Assembly: GCA_017795025.1 (NCBI GenBank)
Contig: CP051243.1
Span: forward strand, 434,001-498,000
Source of the DNA: Flavobacteriales bacterium
GTDB lineage: Bacteria > Bacteroidota > Bacteroidia > Flavobacteriales > Schleiferiaceae
Length of the DNA: 64,000 bases
Reading direction: 5' to 3'
Below, piece after piece: positions 26,040 through 35,324 of the stretch; within the stretch, counting starts at the first letter, position 1; every line of letters starts with the position of its first letter. The translations under genes were made by a program, and so were the position numbers. Below the pieces are notes generated by a model. The model searched no databases, was not told where the DNA came from, and saw only the letters and a list, made by a program, of their open reading frames with translations.

Positions 26040-27137
26040 TTAGGAAACTAAGGCCGCTTGATAATGTTCAGCAGTTTTTTGTGCCATGGTAACCGGAAGA
26101 AACTCTTGGAGATGCTGGTGGGCGGCCTCGATTAATTTCGCACTTAAACTGGGGTCATCTAATACTCGTAAAACTCCCTTTGCCAAGGACTGCGCGTCCT
26201 TAATAGGATAGCATAAGCCGGTTTTTTCGTGGATCACCATTTCCGGGATACCCCCAGCCTGTGTAGCCACCACTGGCGTTCCGGAGGCAAAGGCATCTAA
26301 AACCGATGTGCCTAGACCTTCCATTTCGGAGCTAAAAAGAAAGAGGTCTAAATCGGCCTGTATTTCGGGTACATCCGCTCTAAAGCCGAGGAAGGAAACC
26401 GCAGCATCAATCTTTAGCTTTTGGGCATAAGCTTCGAGCTCTTCTCTTAATTCGCCATCCCCTACCAAAAAGAAATGCAAATCCGGGCGAAGGTTTAAAA
26501 GAATAGCCGCAGTATCGAGAAAGGTGAAAAGATCTTTATGACCGGTAAGGGCGGCTACATTACCAATCCACTTTTTGCTGGCCACCTCAGGGAATTCAGA
26601 CCTTAACTTACCGCTTTTAACCTTTTCAAAGCGCAGGGGATTTATGGCACTATGTACCGTATGTACAGAAACCTCGGGCTTTAGGGAAGCCTTCAAAATA
26701 TTGGCAATTGCCTCGCTCACGCAGAGGTAGCGGAATACGGCCGAATGATTGTACTTAAAGGCGCTAATCCTGGACTTAGCCACTGGGAAGTCGACCCGCC
26801 TGGAAACCAAAAGGGGATTTTTTACTTTAAAGAAATGCTTGGCGTACACCGCGAATCCGTGGGCATGGGCATCATGAGCATGCCAAAGGCCAATGTCATT
26901 TTTAAGACTGTACTTTTTTAAGGCCGCACTAAAGCGAAGGTCGAAAGAGTGCGCCTTTTTGAGGGGCAAAACCGGGAACTTATGTTCTAGGGCCCATTGG
27001 TGAAGTGGAGCCTTTTCGATGCAAGCAATATGCTGCGTCCAGCCTAGTTTACGCAGCTCTAAACAGAGATAGGCAATTTGCTGTTCCCCGCCACGCCAAG
27101 ATCTGGCCGTGTTGATATGTAAGACGATGGCCTTCAT
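26040..27137 (-). CDS. Glycosyltransferase family 4
   Basis: 365 residues, GT-B fold. The N-terminal acceptor side has HINTARSWRGGEQQIAYLC and IGLWHAHDAHAHGFA. The nucleotide-sugar side has NVAALTGHKDLFTFLD and the donor-binding EMEGLGTSVLDAFASGTPVVATQAGG (EX7E-type). Likely adds a sugar to a lipopolysaccharide core or exopolysaccharide at the inner membrane. It overlaps the GT2 gene by four bases (ATGA), so the two form one operon. Confidence 0.9.
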   Translation of the reverse strand: MKAIVLHINTARSWRGGEQQIAYLCLELRKLGWTQHIACIEKAPLHQWALEHKFPVLPLKKAHSFDLRFSAALKKYSLKNDIGLWHAHDAHAHGFAVYAKHFFKVKNPLLVSRRVDFPVAKSRISAFKYNHSAVFRYLCVSEAIANILKASLKPEVSVHTVHSAINPLRFEKVKSGKLRSEFPEVASKKWIGNVAALTGHKDLFTFLDTAAILLNLRPDLHFFLVGDGELREELEAYAQKLKIDAAVSFLGFRADVPEIQADLDLFLFSSEMEGLGTSVLDAFASGTPVVATQAGGIPEMVIHEKTGLCYPIKDAQSLAKGVLRVLDDPSLSAKLIEAAHQHLQEFLPVTMAQKTAEHYQAALVS

Positions 27138-27889
27138 TTAGCTTTTTGCAATCGCATCAGTTTGGAGTATTTCAGGTAAGTAGCATAAGCACTCCATCGG
27201 GCAATCATCCACCCTTCTTTACCGTCTAAAAATCCCAGTCGGAAGATGTAGGCGCGTAAAAACTTTAATAGGGGTGAAAAAACCAGTTTGAAGTAAGAAG
27301 AGCGCTTTCCGTTTACGAAGGCGGCTTTTGAAGAAATGTCGGTAAACTTTCGAATCTGTGCCAGATGTTCTTCAAAAGTGTAAATGCTGTAATGCAAAAG
27401 ATGACCTTCTAAAGCTTTGGTTGTGGCTCCTTTTTCCATCAAGAAGGTGTCATGGGGATTTTGTCCTCCCCATTGGCCCTTGCGGCTATCCCATAAGCGC
27501 AGTTTTAAATCGGGATACCACAAGCCGTGTTTAATCCATCTACCGCAGTAATTGGTTAATCGTTGCAAGTAATAGCCATCCGCCGACCAGGATTCCTTGA
27601 CCTTTAAAATAGCTCTTTTCAGGTTTTCATCGAGGGCTTCATCTGCATCTAGCGAAAGCACATAGGGGAATTGCGCTTGACTAATGGCCCAGTTCTTTTG
27701 TTGAATATGCCCTTCAAAAGCATGGCTCACAAAACGGGCACCGGAGGCCTTAACAATCGCTTCGGTATTATCTGTACTAAAGGAATCCACCACCACAATA
27801 TCATCAGCAATGCCTTGCAAAGAGTTAAGGCATCGCCCGATATTACGCTCCTCGTTAAAGGTGATTATGACGGCCGAGATTTTAATCAT
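27134..27889 (-). CDS. Glycosyltransferase family 2 (LPS core type)
   Basis: 251 residues from the ATG at 27889 (MIKISAVIITFNEERNIGRCL); the open frame continues upstream but the conserved GT-A strand begins here, and this start overlaps the preceding gene by eight bases. Seen: DDIVVVDSFSTDNTEAI, YVLSLDADEALDE (DxD-like metal site), and PDLKLRLWDSRKGQWGGQNPHD, as in WaaE/KdtX-like enzymes. The C-terminal region is basic and could bind membrane. Confidence 0.88.
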   Translation of the reverse strand: MIKISAVIITFNEERNIGRCLNSLQGIADDIVVVDSFSTDNTEAIVKASGARFVSHAFEGHIQQKNWAISQAQFPYVLSLDADEALDENLKRAILKVKESWSADGYYLQRLTNYCGRWIKHGLWYPDLKLRLWDSRKGQWGGQNPHDTFLMEKGATTKALEGHLLHYSIYTFEEHLAQIRKFTDISSKAAFVNGKRSSYFKLVFSPLLKFLRAYIFRLGFLDGKEGWMIARWSAYATYLKYSKLMRLQKAK

Positions 27890-28991
27890 GTCCCAATAAT
27901 TCCCGGTAAGTATCCATCCATTGCGCAGCAAGAATAGAATCGCGGAATTGCTCGGCAAAATTAAGGTTCTTGGCAATGGCTTCTTCACGTAGGGCATCAT
28001 CATCCCAAAAGCGTCGGAGTGCTTGGCGCAGATGGTCGACCTCATTTTCTTCTACCAGAATGCTACCGGGGCCGGCTACCTCTTTAAGGGCCGAATTGGT
28101 ACTGCTAATTAAGGCAGTTCCCGACACCATCGCCTCTACCAGCGGAATACCAAAGCCTTCAAAATCGGAGGGGTAGGCCATAAGTTGGGCCGACTGATAG
28201 ATACCGGCCAGATCGGCGGTGCTCTTTACGCTAAGGTGATGTAGGAAAGCCGCCTCATCTGGAGCGAGGCTTTTTTCGAAATCCTGCCAATACTTTTTAG
28301 CCCGACCTACAATTACTAAGGGAATCTTTTCGACAATACAGGCTTGGGCCAATTTCACGGGGTTTTTACGCGGTTCTAGGGTACCCACAAATAGGGCAAA
28401 TTTCTCAGGAACCTGATGCTGCTTTAAAAGTGCTTGCCCCGCTTTTTTATGATCTTTCCAAAATTCGGGGGCACAGCCTTGTCCAATCACCTTAATTTTA
28501 GTGGGACTAATGCCTAAGAGTTGAATGAGGTCTGCTCGGGTTTGCTGTGAAATGGCCACTACCAAATCGGCTCGCTTACAAGCAGCCAGCGCTTTGCGCT
28601 TGTAAATTTTACGGTCAATCGCTTTATAAAGATGCGGGTAGCGCAGGAAAATTAGATCATGGATACTTACTACCGAACGAATACCCTGTGCTGCTAAACC
28701 TTGAGGAAGCTCTGCCGAAAGGCCATGGAATAACTGAACGCCCTCCCGTTTCGCTTGTTTGCTGAGCAGCTTTTGTCGCCACAATTGGGCATACCATTTA
28801 GATTTTAAAGACGGATAAACCTCCTGCACCCTGGGGGGCATTTCGAAGGCCACCGATCCCGGCCAAGGATTGTAGAGTTTTAAGGTAGTTTGGGGGCTGT
28901 GATTGGCAATGCTGCGCACCAAGTTTCTGCCGTAGTTACCTAAGCCACTACGATTGTGGAAAATACGTTTTGCTTCGTAGCCTATAATCAT
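27882..28991 (-). CDS. Glycosyltransferase family 4
   Basis: 369 residues from ATG 28991 (MIIGYEAKRIFHNRSGLGNYGRNL), the usual family start; it follows the dihydroorotase-like stop by two bases. Donor-site segments: ALFVGTLEPRKNP and YPSDFEGFGIPLVEAMVSGTALISS. The N-terminal SGLGNYGRNL loop is typical of mannosyl- or rhamnosyl-type GT4. Together with the next two genes it makes a three-gene glycosyltransferase run. Confidence 0.88.
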   Translation of the reverse strand: MIIGYEAKRIFHNRSGLGNYGRNLVRSIANHSPQTTLKLYNPWPGSVAFEMPPRVQEVYPSLKSKWYAQLWRQKLLSKQAKREGVQLFHGLSAELPQGLAAQGIRSVVSIHDLIFLRYPHLYKAIDRKIYKRKALAACKRADLVVAISQQTRADLIQLLGISPTKIKVIGQGCAPEFWKDHKKAGQALLKQHQVPEKFALFVGTLEPRKNPVKLAQACIVEKIPLVIVGRAKKYWQDFEKSLAPDEAAFLHHLSVKSTADLAGIYQSAQLMAYPSDFEGFGIPLVEAMVSGTALISSTNSALKEVAGPGSILVEENEVDHLRQALRRFWDDDALREEAIAKNLNFAEQFRDSILAAQWMDTYRELLGHD

Positions 28992-28993
28992 TC

Positions 28994-30268
28994 TTATAAT
29001 CCTTGCCAGCGTCCCTTGCAAAAGGTGCCAATCACCTTGCCGGTAAACTCCATGCCCTTAAAGGGGTAATTGGCGGCTTTGCTTTTAGGGGTATAATTAT
29101 CCCATTGCCATTTTAAGGATGGGTCAAAAATGGTGAGATCAACCGGGGCGCCTTCTTCAATGGCAATACCACTTTGGAAGTTAAGGATTTCGCGCGAAGC
29201 ATGACTCATTAAGTGGATGATGCGTTCTAAGCCCAGTTCCTCACTTAAATGGGTGTTGAGTAAGGCAAAACTGGCTTCTATGGTAGCGGCGCCGAAGTGG
29301 GCAAGGTCGAACTCGCAGCGCTTTTCTTCTATGGTTCGCGGACGGTGGTCACTGGCAATTCCTTTTAAGATCCCATCTTTTAAGGCTTGAATCAAAGCCT
29401 TTCGATCTTGCTCTTCCCGCAGGGGAGGGTATACCTTAAAATTACTGTCGTAGGCCTCTAAGGCTTCATCAGTGTAAATCAGGTTTAGCAGGTTTACGTC
29501 TCCGCTAATATCCAGGCCTCTGGCTTGAGCATCTCTAATCAGCTCTACGCCTCTAAGGCTGCTTACCCCCTGAAAGTGGAGGGCCGAATTGGTGTATTCT
29601 GCTAAGGCAATATCACGGGCCATACTTAGGCTCTCACCTAATTCGGGAATTCCTTTCAGTCCGAGCCAAGTACTTTTGGGTCCTTCATGCATTTGTCCTC
29701 CCGAAACGATGGCAGGGTCAAAGCTTAAAACCTGTAAAGCCTCTGGTAGCTCCCTTTGGTAGAGCAGCGCTAATTTCATCAGGGCACTGTTGGCCACCGG
29801 CTTACTGCCATTACTAAAGGCAATAGCGCCTGCAGAGCGCATATCGTAGATTTCACTTAACTCTTCCCCTTTTAATCCTTTACTAAAGGCACCAAAAGGC
29901 AAGAGTTGTACCGGCAAAAATTGGGATTTACTGCGGAGGTATTCAATTCCCGATTTATGGTCGACTACCGGATTGGTTTGAGGCGAAAGGGCCACCGCGG
30001 TAAACCCACCTTGATGGGCAGCTTGGGCACCACTTTCTAAAGTCTCGCGATCCTCATTACCCGGGTCGTTAAAATTGGCTCTTAATTCTACCCAACCTGG
30101 ACTGGCATGTAAATCATCACCTGCAATCACTTGGGCAGCATCCGCCTCTAGGTCATTGCCGATAGCTTTAATAAGCCCATCCTCTAAAAGGATATCGACC
30201 TTCTTTTGATGGTGCTTAGACTGCTGGTCTAGGATTTTTACCGACTTTAATAAAACCACCTTATTCAT
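28994..30268 (-). CDS. Dihydroorotase-like amidohydrolase, metal site degenerate
   Basis: 424 residues. Overall layout is that of dihydroorotase: ILLEDGLIKAIG, the amidohydrolase barrel with GGFTAVALSPQTNPVVD, and a closing LMSHASREILNF. The entry segment that should be D-x-H-x-H-x-R reads GWVELRANFNDPG, so both metal-binding histidines are gone. The conserved C-x-H-V-S-like strand reads ALHFQGVSS. The aspartate of ASDHRPRTIEEK remains. Either it is a non-catalytic PyrC partner or it has another role. It overlaps the BatA-type gene by four bases (ATGA). Confidence 0.82.
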   Translation of the reverse strand: MNKVVLLKSVKILDQQSKHHQKKVDILLEDGLIKAIGNDLEADAAQVIAGDDLHASPGWVELRANFNDPGNEDRETLESGAQAAHQGGFTAVALSPQTNPVVDHKSGIEYLRSKSQFLPVQLLPFGAFSKGLKGEELSEIYDMRSAGAIAFSNGSKPVANSALMKLALLYQRELPEALQVLSFDPAIVSGGQMHEGPKSTWLGLKGIPELGESLSMARDIALAEYTNSALHFQGVSSLRGVELIRDAQARGLDISGDVNLLNLIYTDEALEAYDSNFKVYPPLREEQDRKALIQALKDGILKGIASDHRPRTIEEKRCEFDLAHFGAATIEASFALLNTHLSEELGLERIIHLMSHASREILNFQSGIAIEEGAPVDLTIFDPSLKWQWDNYTPKSKAANYPFKGMEFTGKVIGTFCKGRWQGL

Positions 30269-32271
30269 GATTTACGGAACTTTAAGAGAATCATTTCCAG
30301 AACTAAGAAAACCAAAGCCAGGCTTATAAACCAGGGCCATAGTGCTGTTTTTGTTTGCAAAATTCGCTTGGACAAGGATAGTAATTGCGCTGCCGATTCG
30401 GGCTCCATGATGGTGGCCTGAGGTTTAAATTGCTCGTTCAGATTCACTGCTTGCTTCAGATTACTCTCCTTTTTATCGCAGTTTAAAGCTAAATAGGCAA
30501 TGGTTTCCTCGGCGCGTGTAATGGGATAATGCCCCGCTTTTAAGTCGATGCCCGGTAAAGCAATTTGATACCGATTATTCGAAAAGCTTTGGTAGGGGAT
30601 AAGCGCACCATTTGGGCTTTGCATTTTAAGGGCCTCTTCTTGATAGGCTGCTTCAATAGATTGAACATCGCCCACATTGCCCGATCGCAAATAGTAATTC
30701 GAAGCCCCTTTAGAATACAATGCGGCATTGGCTAAAAGCGGCACCATTAAGGGGTGTTTGGCTAAATCACTTTGCTCAGGGTCTAAACTACTTAAGCTGA
30801 AAAACACTTGCCCCTCTCCTTTAGGTATGCGCTTAAGCAGCGGACGATTCGCACCGGCCGCTAATAAATGGGCTCCTAAATCCGCTTTAAGGCTTAACCA
30901 AGACTTGGTATAGGGTAGAAGAGGAGGTTTAGAGCTGCTTTCAAAACTCCTCTCTAAATAGGGGTCCTTGGTATTAAGCTCTTGGGCCATCAAGCTATCT
31001 GTTTGCCAATCGTCGCCAATGGAGATGCCAAACTTTTGCAGCTGATCTCGGTAAACGGCCGCCTTGGCCCTTGGGAAAATCCAAATGTTTTTCCCCTCTT
31101 GCAAATGTTCTTGTAGTTTTTGGTTTAAGCTTTCGCTGATGGCATCTTCGCTCTCGAGAATGATGAGTCGACTCTCGGACAAGAAGTCATAATCTACATC
31201 CACGGTTTCCGAACTCTTGAAATCGAAGTACTCGTTTTCGAAAATTTGTAAGGGGAGGTTGGATTTACCATTCTCGCCCAGCAAGTAAACCTTTTGCCGA
31301 CTTAAGGTTTGAAAGCTAAAATAAAGTTGATTGTCAAATTTAGGCTCCCCTTTATTTATGCTTACTTCCGCGCGATAGGCTCCCGAATACTTGGGGATAA
31401 ATTGCAAGTTAAATTCTTCCGTTTCTTGAGCAGCCAGATTAATTAGTCGGGCTTGCTGAAGGGTATCGTTTAAGCGAAATTCTAAGCTGAGGCCATCCAC
31501 AGCTTCGGCTTTATAATTTCGTAGGTAAACCGTCATTTGCTGTGCCAGTCCGGGAACAAAAACCGGTGACTCGAAGGATACCGAATCGATAGCAATATTG
31601 CTATTCCCTAACACGGCCTCCAGAGGCAATAAACTGAGGTTTTCATTTTCCCTTAGCTCGATGTCTGTTTCGGGAAATAAGCTCGCTTGAAAATCACTGA
31701 TAAACACGATTTCATGCTGCCCCTCCTGAGGACTGCCTAAATCTCGAATTTTACTGAGTACCGTTTGAAAGTCGCGAGAATTAGAACTGTAATCAATTTG
31801 TCCGAGCAGCTCGAGGGCCTCTTGCGGCCGGTAATATCTTTGAAATCTAGACTCGGCATTATTGCAAAGAATTTGCACGGATACCGCTTCGCCAAGGTTG
31901 TTTAAGAGCTCGCGGCTGTAGAGTTTAGCCTGATTGAGTAATGGGCCCTGTGGGCCATCACGTTGCATACTGAGCGAATTATCGAGGTAAAGGTGTAAGT
32001 AAACTTCTTCCTCACTATTGCTTAAGGCAGCCTCTTCTTGATAGGGAAGGGTAAAGGCGGTAACCAGAGCTGCCAAAGCCAAGCCTCGTAGTAAAAGGAC
32101 TAACCAATGTCGCAATCGTTTAACCGAACGTTGCTCCTGCTCTAAGTGCTTTAAAAAACGGGTGTTAGAAAAGAAAACGGTTTTTGGCCTTCGTAAATTG
32201 AAGAGGTGGATGAGCAAAGGAATGCTCAATGCAGTTAATGCCCAAAAGAATTGAGGAAAGCCAAAATTCAT
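30265..32271 (-). CDS. BatA-domain / vWA-like membrane protein
   Basis: 668 residues. The N-terminal ~80 residues match the BatA (aerotolerance regulator) domain: two membrane segments with LIHLFNLRRPKTVFFSNTRFL between them. A vWA-like domain follows with LYLDNSLSMQ, a DxSxS-type metal site. The middle is large and beta-rich. A final membrane anchor is WPWFISLALVFLVLEMILL. Start: a TTG codon (32272-32274) directly precedes the ATG, but a -7 box ends seven bases before the ATG, so the ATG is the likelier start. The gene is translationally coupled to the dihydroorotase-like gene. Confidence 0.85.
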   Translation of the reverse strand: MNFGFPQFFWALTALSIPLLIHLFNLRRPKTVFFSNTRFLKHLEQEQRSVKRLRHWLVLLLRGLALAALVTAFTLPYQEEAALSNSEEEVYLHLYLDNSLSMQRDGPQGPLLNQAKLYSRELLNNLGEAVSVQILCNNAESRFQRYYRPQEALELLGQIDYSSNSRDFQTVLSKIRDLGSPQEGQHEIVFISDFQASLFPETDIELRENENLSLLPLEAVLGNSNIAIDSVSFESPVFVPGLAQQMTVYLRNYKAEAVDGLSLEFRLNDTLQQARLINLAAQETEEFNLQFIPKYSGAYRAEVSINKGEPKFDNQLYFSFQTLSRQKVYLLGENGKSNLPLQIFENEYFDFKSSETVDVDYDFLSESRLIILESEDAISESLNQKLQEHLQEGKNIWIFPRAKAAVYRDQLQKFGISIGDDWQTDSLMAQELNTKDPYLERSFESSSKPPLLPYTKSWLSLKADLGAHLLAAGANRPLLKRIPKGEGQVFFSLSSLDPEQSDLAKHPLMVPLLANAALYSKGASNYYLRSGNVGDVQSIEAAYQEEALKMQSPNGALIPYQSFSNNRYQIALPGIDLKAGHYPITRAEETIAYLALNCDKKESNLKQAVNLNEQFKPQATIMEPESAAQLLSLSKRILQTKTALWPWFISLALVFLVLEMILLKFRKS

Positions 32272-32278
32272 CAAAGGC

Positions 32279-32286
32279 CAAAAGTA
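32279..32286 (-). promoter_or_regulatory. -7 box TACTTTTG before the BatA-type gene
   Basis: Exact TAnnTTTG match on the minus strand, ending seven bases before the ATG at 32271. It would drive the BatA-dihydroorotase-glycosyltransferase operon. Confidence 0.5.
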
Positions 32287-32319
32287 GTGCTTTGACTGCG
32301 AACTAACAGCCTATTCCTT

Positions 32320-33306
32320 TTAAATTTCAATCTTTAAAATTTCCCTTAGAAAGTCCCTGATCGCATTTTCTGTTTGGGCTACATCCCTTGATTTAATGGG
32401 CGATGCCAGAACATGATTCCCAACCCGATCGAGTTTCACCAATCTTTTTTGATCTTCTGGAGTGGCAAGCGCTTGATGCATCCATTCTATTTTATCTACC
32501 CGAACCACGGGATCTTGCTCGGTTTCTGACTTATAATAGCAAAGGTTTAAGGTAGGTTCTTGCACCTTTGCAAAGGTTTCCTCATGTAAGGTGCTTTCTA
32601 AAAGGTGCTCTAGTTCCACCAGGGCATTAACGGTATAGAGGGTGTCCCAATAAAGGGCGTGCCCAATGGAGTCGGATACTACTCGGCGGTAAGGGCCAAT
32701 AACCATTTCCGCAATTTCCTTTCCCCAAGGATCGTTGAGCAAAAAGGCCGCGGGATCATTTACCCTAATGTTGGCCGATAAATTTAAGATGGCCTCTACC
32801 TTATCGGGGAATTGCGCCGCTAGATTAAGGGCGTAACTACATCCGGTACTGGTGCCCATAAGGATTACTTTTTCGCCACATAACTGGGCCAGACTGAGGT
32901 ATTCTTTTGCATCTTCCCAAGCGGCAGTGGCCTTAAAATCTTCGAGCTGATTATGGAGGTAACCATGTCCAGCAAATCGGGCCAGAATTAGGTTTGCTCC
33001 AATTTCCTTGGCAATCCTGCGGTGGACCGGTGCACCTTCCCCTTGACTAGCAGAGAAACCATGTAGGTACAGGATGGTCCATTCCGTTTTACGTACACTA
33101 TCGGCCCAAATGATTTGCGCTTCATTATCATGACGAAGTTGAAATTGAGATTCGCGGTTAGCGAGGTAGGGGCTTATCTCTTTTAGTGCTAAATCGAGCG
33201 AAGGCCACTTATTATTAAGCTCGAGCGGAGCGGGTCGGGGTCCGGCAAAATAGAAGGCCGTGAGTAAACCTAAGATCAATAGGCTAAGGGCGAGTTTTTT
33301 CTTCAT
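32320..33306 (-). CDS. Alpha/beta hydrolase with N-terminal signal anchor
   Basis: 328 residues. Hydrophobic N terminus (ALSLLILGLLTAFYFAG) directs it to the envelope. The core has the oxyanion strand ILYLHGFSASQGEG and the nucleophile elbow GTSTGCSYA (GxSxG, Ser at about 150), with GNHVL near the C terminus as the likely catalytic histidine. Probably a lipase or esterase acting outside the cytoplasm. It overlaps the CFFCG protein gene by four bases, the last member of the ABC cassette. Confidence 0.88.
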   Translation of the reverse strand: MKKKLALSLLILGLLTAFYFAGPRPAPLELNNKWPSLDLALKEISPYLANRESQFQLRHDNEAQIIWADSVRKTEWTILYLHGFSASQGEGAPVHRRIAKEIGANLILARFAGHGYLHNQLEDFKATAAWEDAKEYLSLAQLCGEKVILMGTSTGCSYALNLAAQFPDKVEAILNLSANIRVNDPAAFLLNDPWGKEIAEMVIGPYRRVVSDSIGHALYWDTLYTVNALVELEHLLESTLHEETFAKVQEPTLNLCYYKSETEQDPVVRVDKIEWMHQALATPEDQKRLVKLDRVGNHVLASPIKSRDVAQTENAIRDFLREILKIEI

Positions 33307-33743
33307 TTCAGCACTTTACAGTCTTTGAGAATGTAATTAAAATCTTCAACATCCTCGCTATTAAGCTGTAAGGTACCTACAAAATTTAAATAATCATCAG
33401 TTTCAAAGCGTTCTGGTTTTTCTGCGAAGTGCAAGCTCATTACACTTTCGGGGCCGGCACCACCGCAAAAGAAGCAAGCGCTAAATGGATAAGCAGAAAG
33501 GGCATACTGTCCACCATCGACATCCAAGGGAATAACGTAGCCTTTAATGATTACTTTTTTGCCGTTTAGGGCTTTTACCTCATCACTAAATTTTGGAACC
33601 AAATACCAAGCTTCGAAATCTTCAAAATATTGATCTACAAACTCCACTTTGGCTAGGAGTTTCCAGTCGATTACCACCGCTTGATCTTTTAAACTTAATG
33701 CGGCTATCGTAAAGGCCAATAAAAGGGAAAGCTTAAACTTCAT
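33303..33743 (-). CDS. Exported CFFCG-motif protein, DUF3299-like (copy 2)
   Basis: 146 residues with an N-terminal signal (MKFKLSLLLAFTIAALSL). The mature part has IIKGYVIPLDVDGGQYALS followed by the cysteine motif SACFFCGGAGPES (Cys90, Cys93) and a DYLNFVGTLQLN strand. The layout resembles DUF3299-type periplasmic proteins. A CxxC pair suggests metal, haem or disulfide chemistry. It shares one base (TAATG) with its paralogue upstream. Confidence 0.75.
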   Translation of the reverse strand: MKFKLSLLLAFTIAALSLKDQAVVIDWKLLAKVEFVDQYFEDFEAWYLVPKFSDEVKALNGKKVIIKGYVIPLDVDGGQYALSAYPFSACFFCGGAGPESVMSLHFAEKPERFETDDYLNFVGTLQLNSEDVEDFNYILKDCKVLK

Positions 33744-34165
33744 TATCCAGATATTTCGGCATTACTAAGGGTGAAGAACAGGCCCGAGCCGTCGCGATTT
33801 AATTTTAAAATCCCCTTAATGGGTAAGTATTTATCGGTGGCGAAGCGACCAGGGTCTCCTTTAAATTGCAGTTCAATTACGGTTTCAGGACCGGCATTAC
33901 CACAAAAGAAACAGGTGCTAAAAGGATTCATACTTAGGGCATAAGTATTGGCTTCCACATCAATCGGGATCAAATAGCCAGCAATTACGACTTCCTTTCC
34001 CTCGTATTGGCTTTCCAGAATTTTTGGGAACTGGGGGTGATAAAGTCCGCTCACGGGATCTTGCTCATAATTGGTCATTCCCAAAACCGGCCAAGCCAAG
34101 GATTTTTGCGCGTAACTAAATTGCAAACCAAAGAATAGAATGAGGCCGAGGAGGTATTTAGCCAT
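33743..34165 (-). CDS. Exported CFFCG-motif protein, DUF3299-like (copy 1)
   Basis: 140 residues from ATG 34165, which gives a clean signal peptide (MAKYLLGLILFFGLQFSYAQ); the frame continues upstream within the permease gene but adds nothing plausible. Key segments: VIAGYLIPIDVEANTYALS, then STCFFCGNAGPET (Cys85, Cys88) and KYLPIKGILKLN. It clearly parallels the downstream gene across about 80 residues, so the pair arose by tandem duplication. It overlaps the permease end by eight bases. Confidence 0.75.
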   Translation of the reverse strand: MAKYLLGLILFFGLQFSYAQKSLAWPVLGMTNYEQDPVSGLYHPQFPKILESQYEGKEVVIAGYLIPIDVEANTYALSMNPFSTCFFCGNAGPETVIELQFKGDPGRFATDKYLPIKGILKLNRDGSGLFFTLSNAEISG

Positions 34166-35324
34166 GGCTGAGGGTTTTAATGATGTTGATGCGATAAGCA
34201 TGCCAAGCTGGTAAGGCAGAAGCGAGGAAAACAATTAGGATTAAACCAAGTAGACTCAGTCCGGTATAGCCGCTCCAAATCACAGTGGCAGTGCTAACCT
34301 GATAGGCGGGACTCACATAGTTGCCAATTACTTGAAATGCGAGAATGTTGAATAGCAATGCCAAAACAAAGGCTATAAGGGCTACAATTAATCCCTTGAT
34401 TAATACGAAACTGAGGATATGCCTGGGCGGGCTGCCTATGGCCCGGAGAAAGGCAAACTGAGGTTCATCATCCTTCAAGCCTTGAAAAAGAGCTAGAAAA
34501 ACGGAGAGGGCTCCAATAACAATAAGCACGTAAGCTAGGATGTTTAAAAACTGAATAAAGGTATCGGCCAAGCTGAAAAGTCGGTTAACCTCAATCGCTG
34601 GCAAAGCCGCTTGCATGTTGGTTTTTTCATTGACCAACCTAGGCAATTGTAAATTGGCCATTGGGCTTTTAAAGCGGATAAGTCCGGCTGTAATTTCTTT
34701 TGGTCCTTCTTGATGATGAACTTCCCATAAGGAGGCAGTGGGACAAAGAATTAGTTCGTCGATCACTGTGCCTGTTGCTTCGTGGATACCCACCACTTTG
34801 AAAGGATGATGGTGATGGTGATCATCGTTTTCATTCAGTCCATGCGAGCTTTCAAAGCTATCGCCAATCTTGAGGCCGGTAATCTCAGCAACCGTGGCCC
34901 CTAAGACTACTTCCATATTGGAAGCAAAAGATCGTCCAGAAGCGAGCTCAGCACTATACCAATTGGCATAATTGCTATCGGTCCCAACAATGCGCCATGA
35001 TTGGAAATTATCGCCATAGGATAGGGGTACGGCAGCATCAACAAGGGGATGTTTCGCTAATTTTCGAAATTCGGAAAGCGAAATGTTTCCGGTAGGGGGA
35101 TCAATGTGATAAACGGCACTCAGAATAATTTGCAGAGGGCTGCCTTTCGCCCCTACTACCATGTCGATACCCTTAATGTTTTGCTTAAAACTATCTTCAA
35201 AATTGGAGCTGCTGTGTAAAATCAGAAGCACTAATCCCGCACTAAAACTTAAAAGAATTACACTCAAGCTATGGTGAAGGCTACGATAGCGAATGCTGTT
35301 CCAGGCTGCTTTCCAAGGACTCAT
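34158..35324 (-). CDS. ABC transporter permease, FtsX/LolE/MacB type, with histidine-rich loop
   Basis: 388 residues: one N-terminal membrane segment, a large periplasmic domain (about residues 45-250), then three membrane segments near 255-380 that end the FtsX-like fold. In the periplasmic domain residues 169-173 are five consecutive histidines flanked by ENDD and PFKVV, an obvious candidate metal site. It pairs with the LolD-like ATPase upstream (four-base ATGA overlap) and the CFFCG proteins downstream. It may act on lipoprotein or metal-loaded partners rather than transporting solute. Confidence 0.85.
   Translation of the reverse strand: MSPWKAAWNSIRYRSLHHSLSVILLSFSAGLVLLILHSSSNFEDSFKQNIKGIDMVVGAKGSPLQIILSAVYHIDPPTGNISLSEFRKLAKHPLVDAAVPLSYGDNFQSWRIVGTDSNYANWYSAELASGRSFASNMEVVLGATVAEITGLKIGDSFESSHGLNENDDHHHHHPFKVVGIHEATGTVIDELILCPTASLWEVHHQEGPKEITAGLIRFKSPMANLQLPRLVNEKTNMQAALPAIEVNRLFSLADTFIQFLNILAYVLIVIGALSVFLALFQGLKDDEPQFAFLRAIGSPPRHILSFVLIKGLIVALIAFVLALLFNILAFQVIGNYVSPAYQVSTATVIWSGYTGLSLLGLILIVFLASALPAWHAYRINIIKTLSHG

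Noticed and set aside
32272-32274. TTG start for the BatA-type protein
   Set aside because: It lies between a -7 box and an ATG just one codon later; the ATG is the simpler start.
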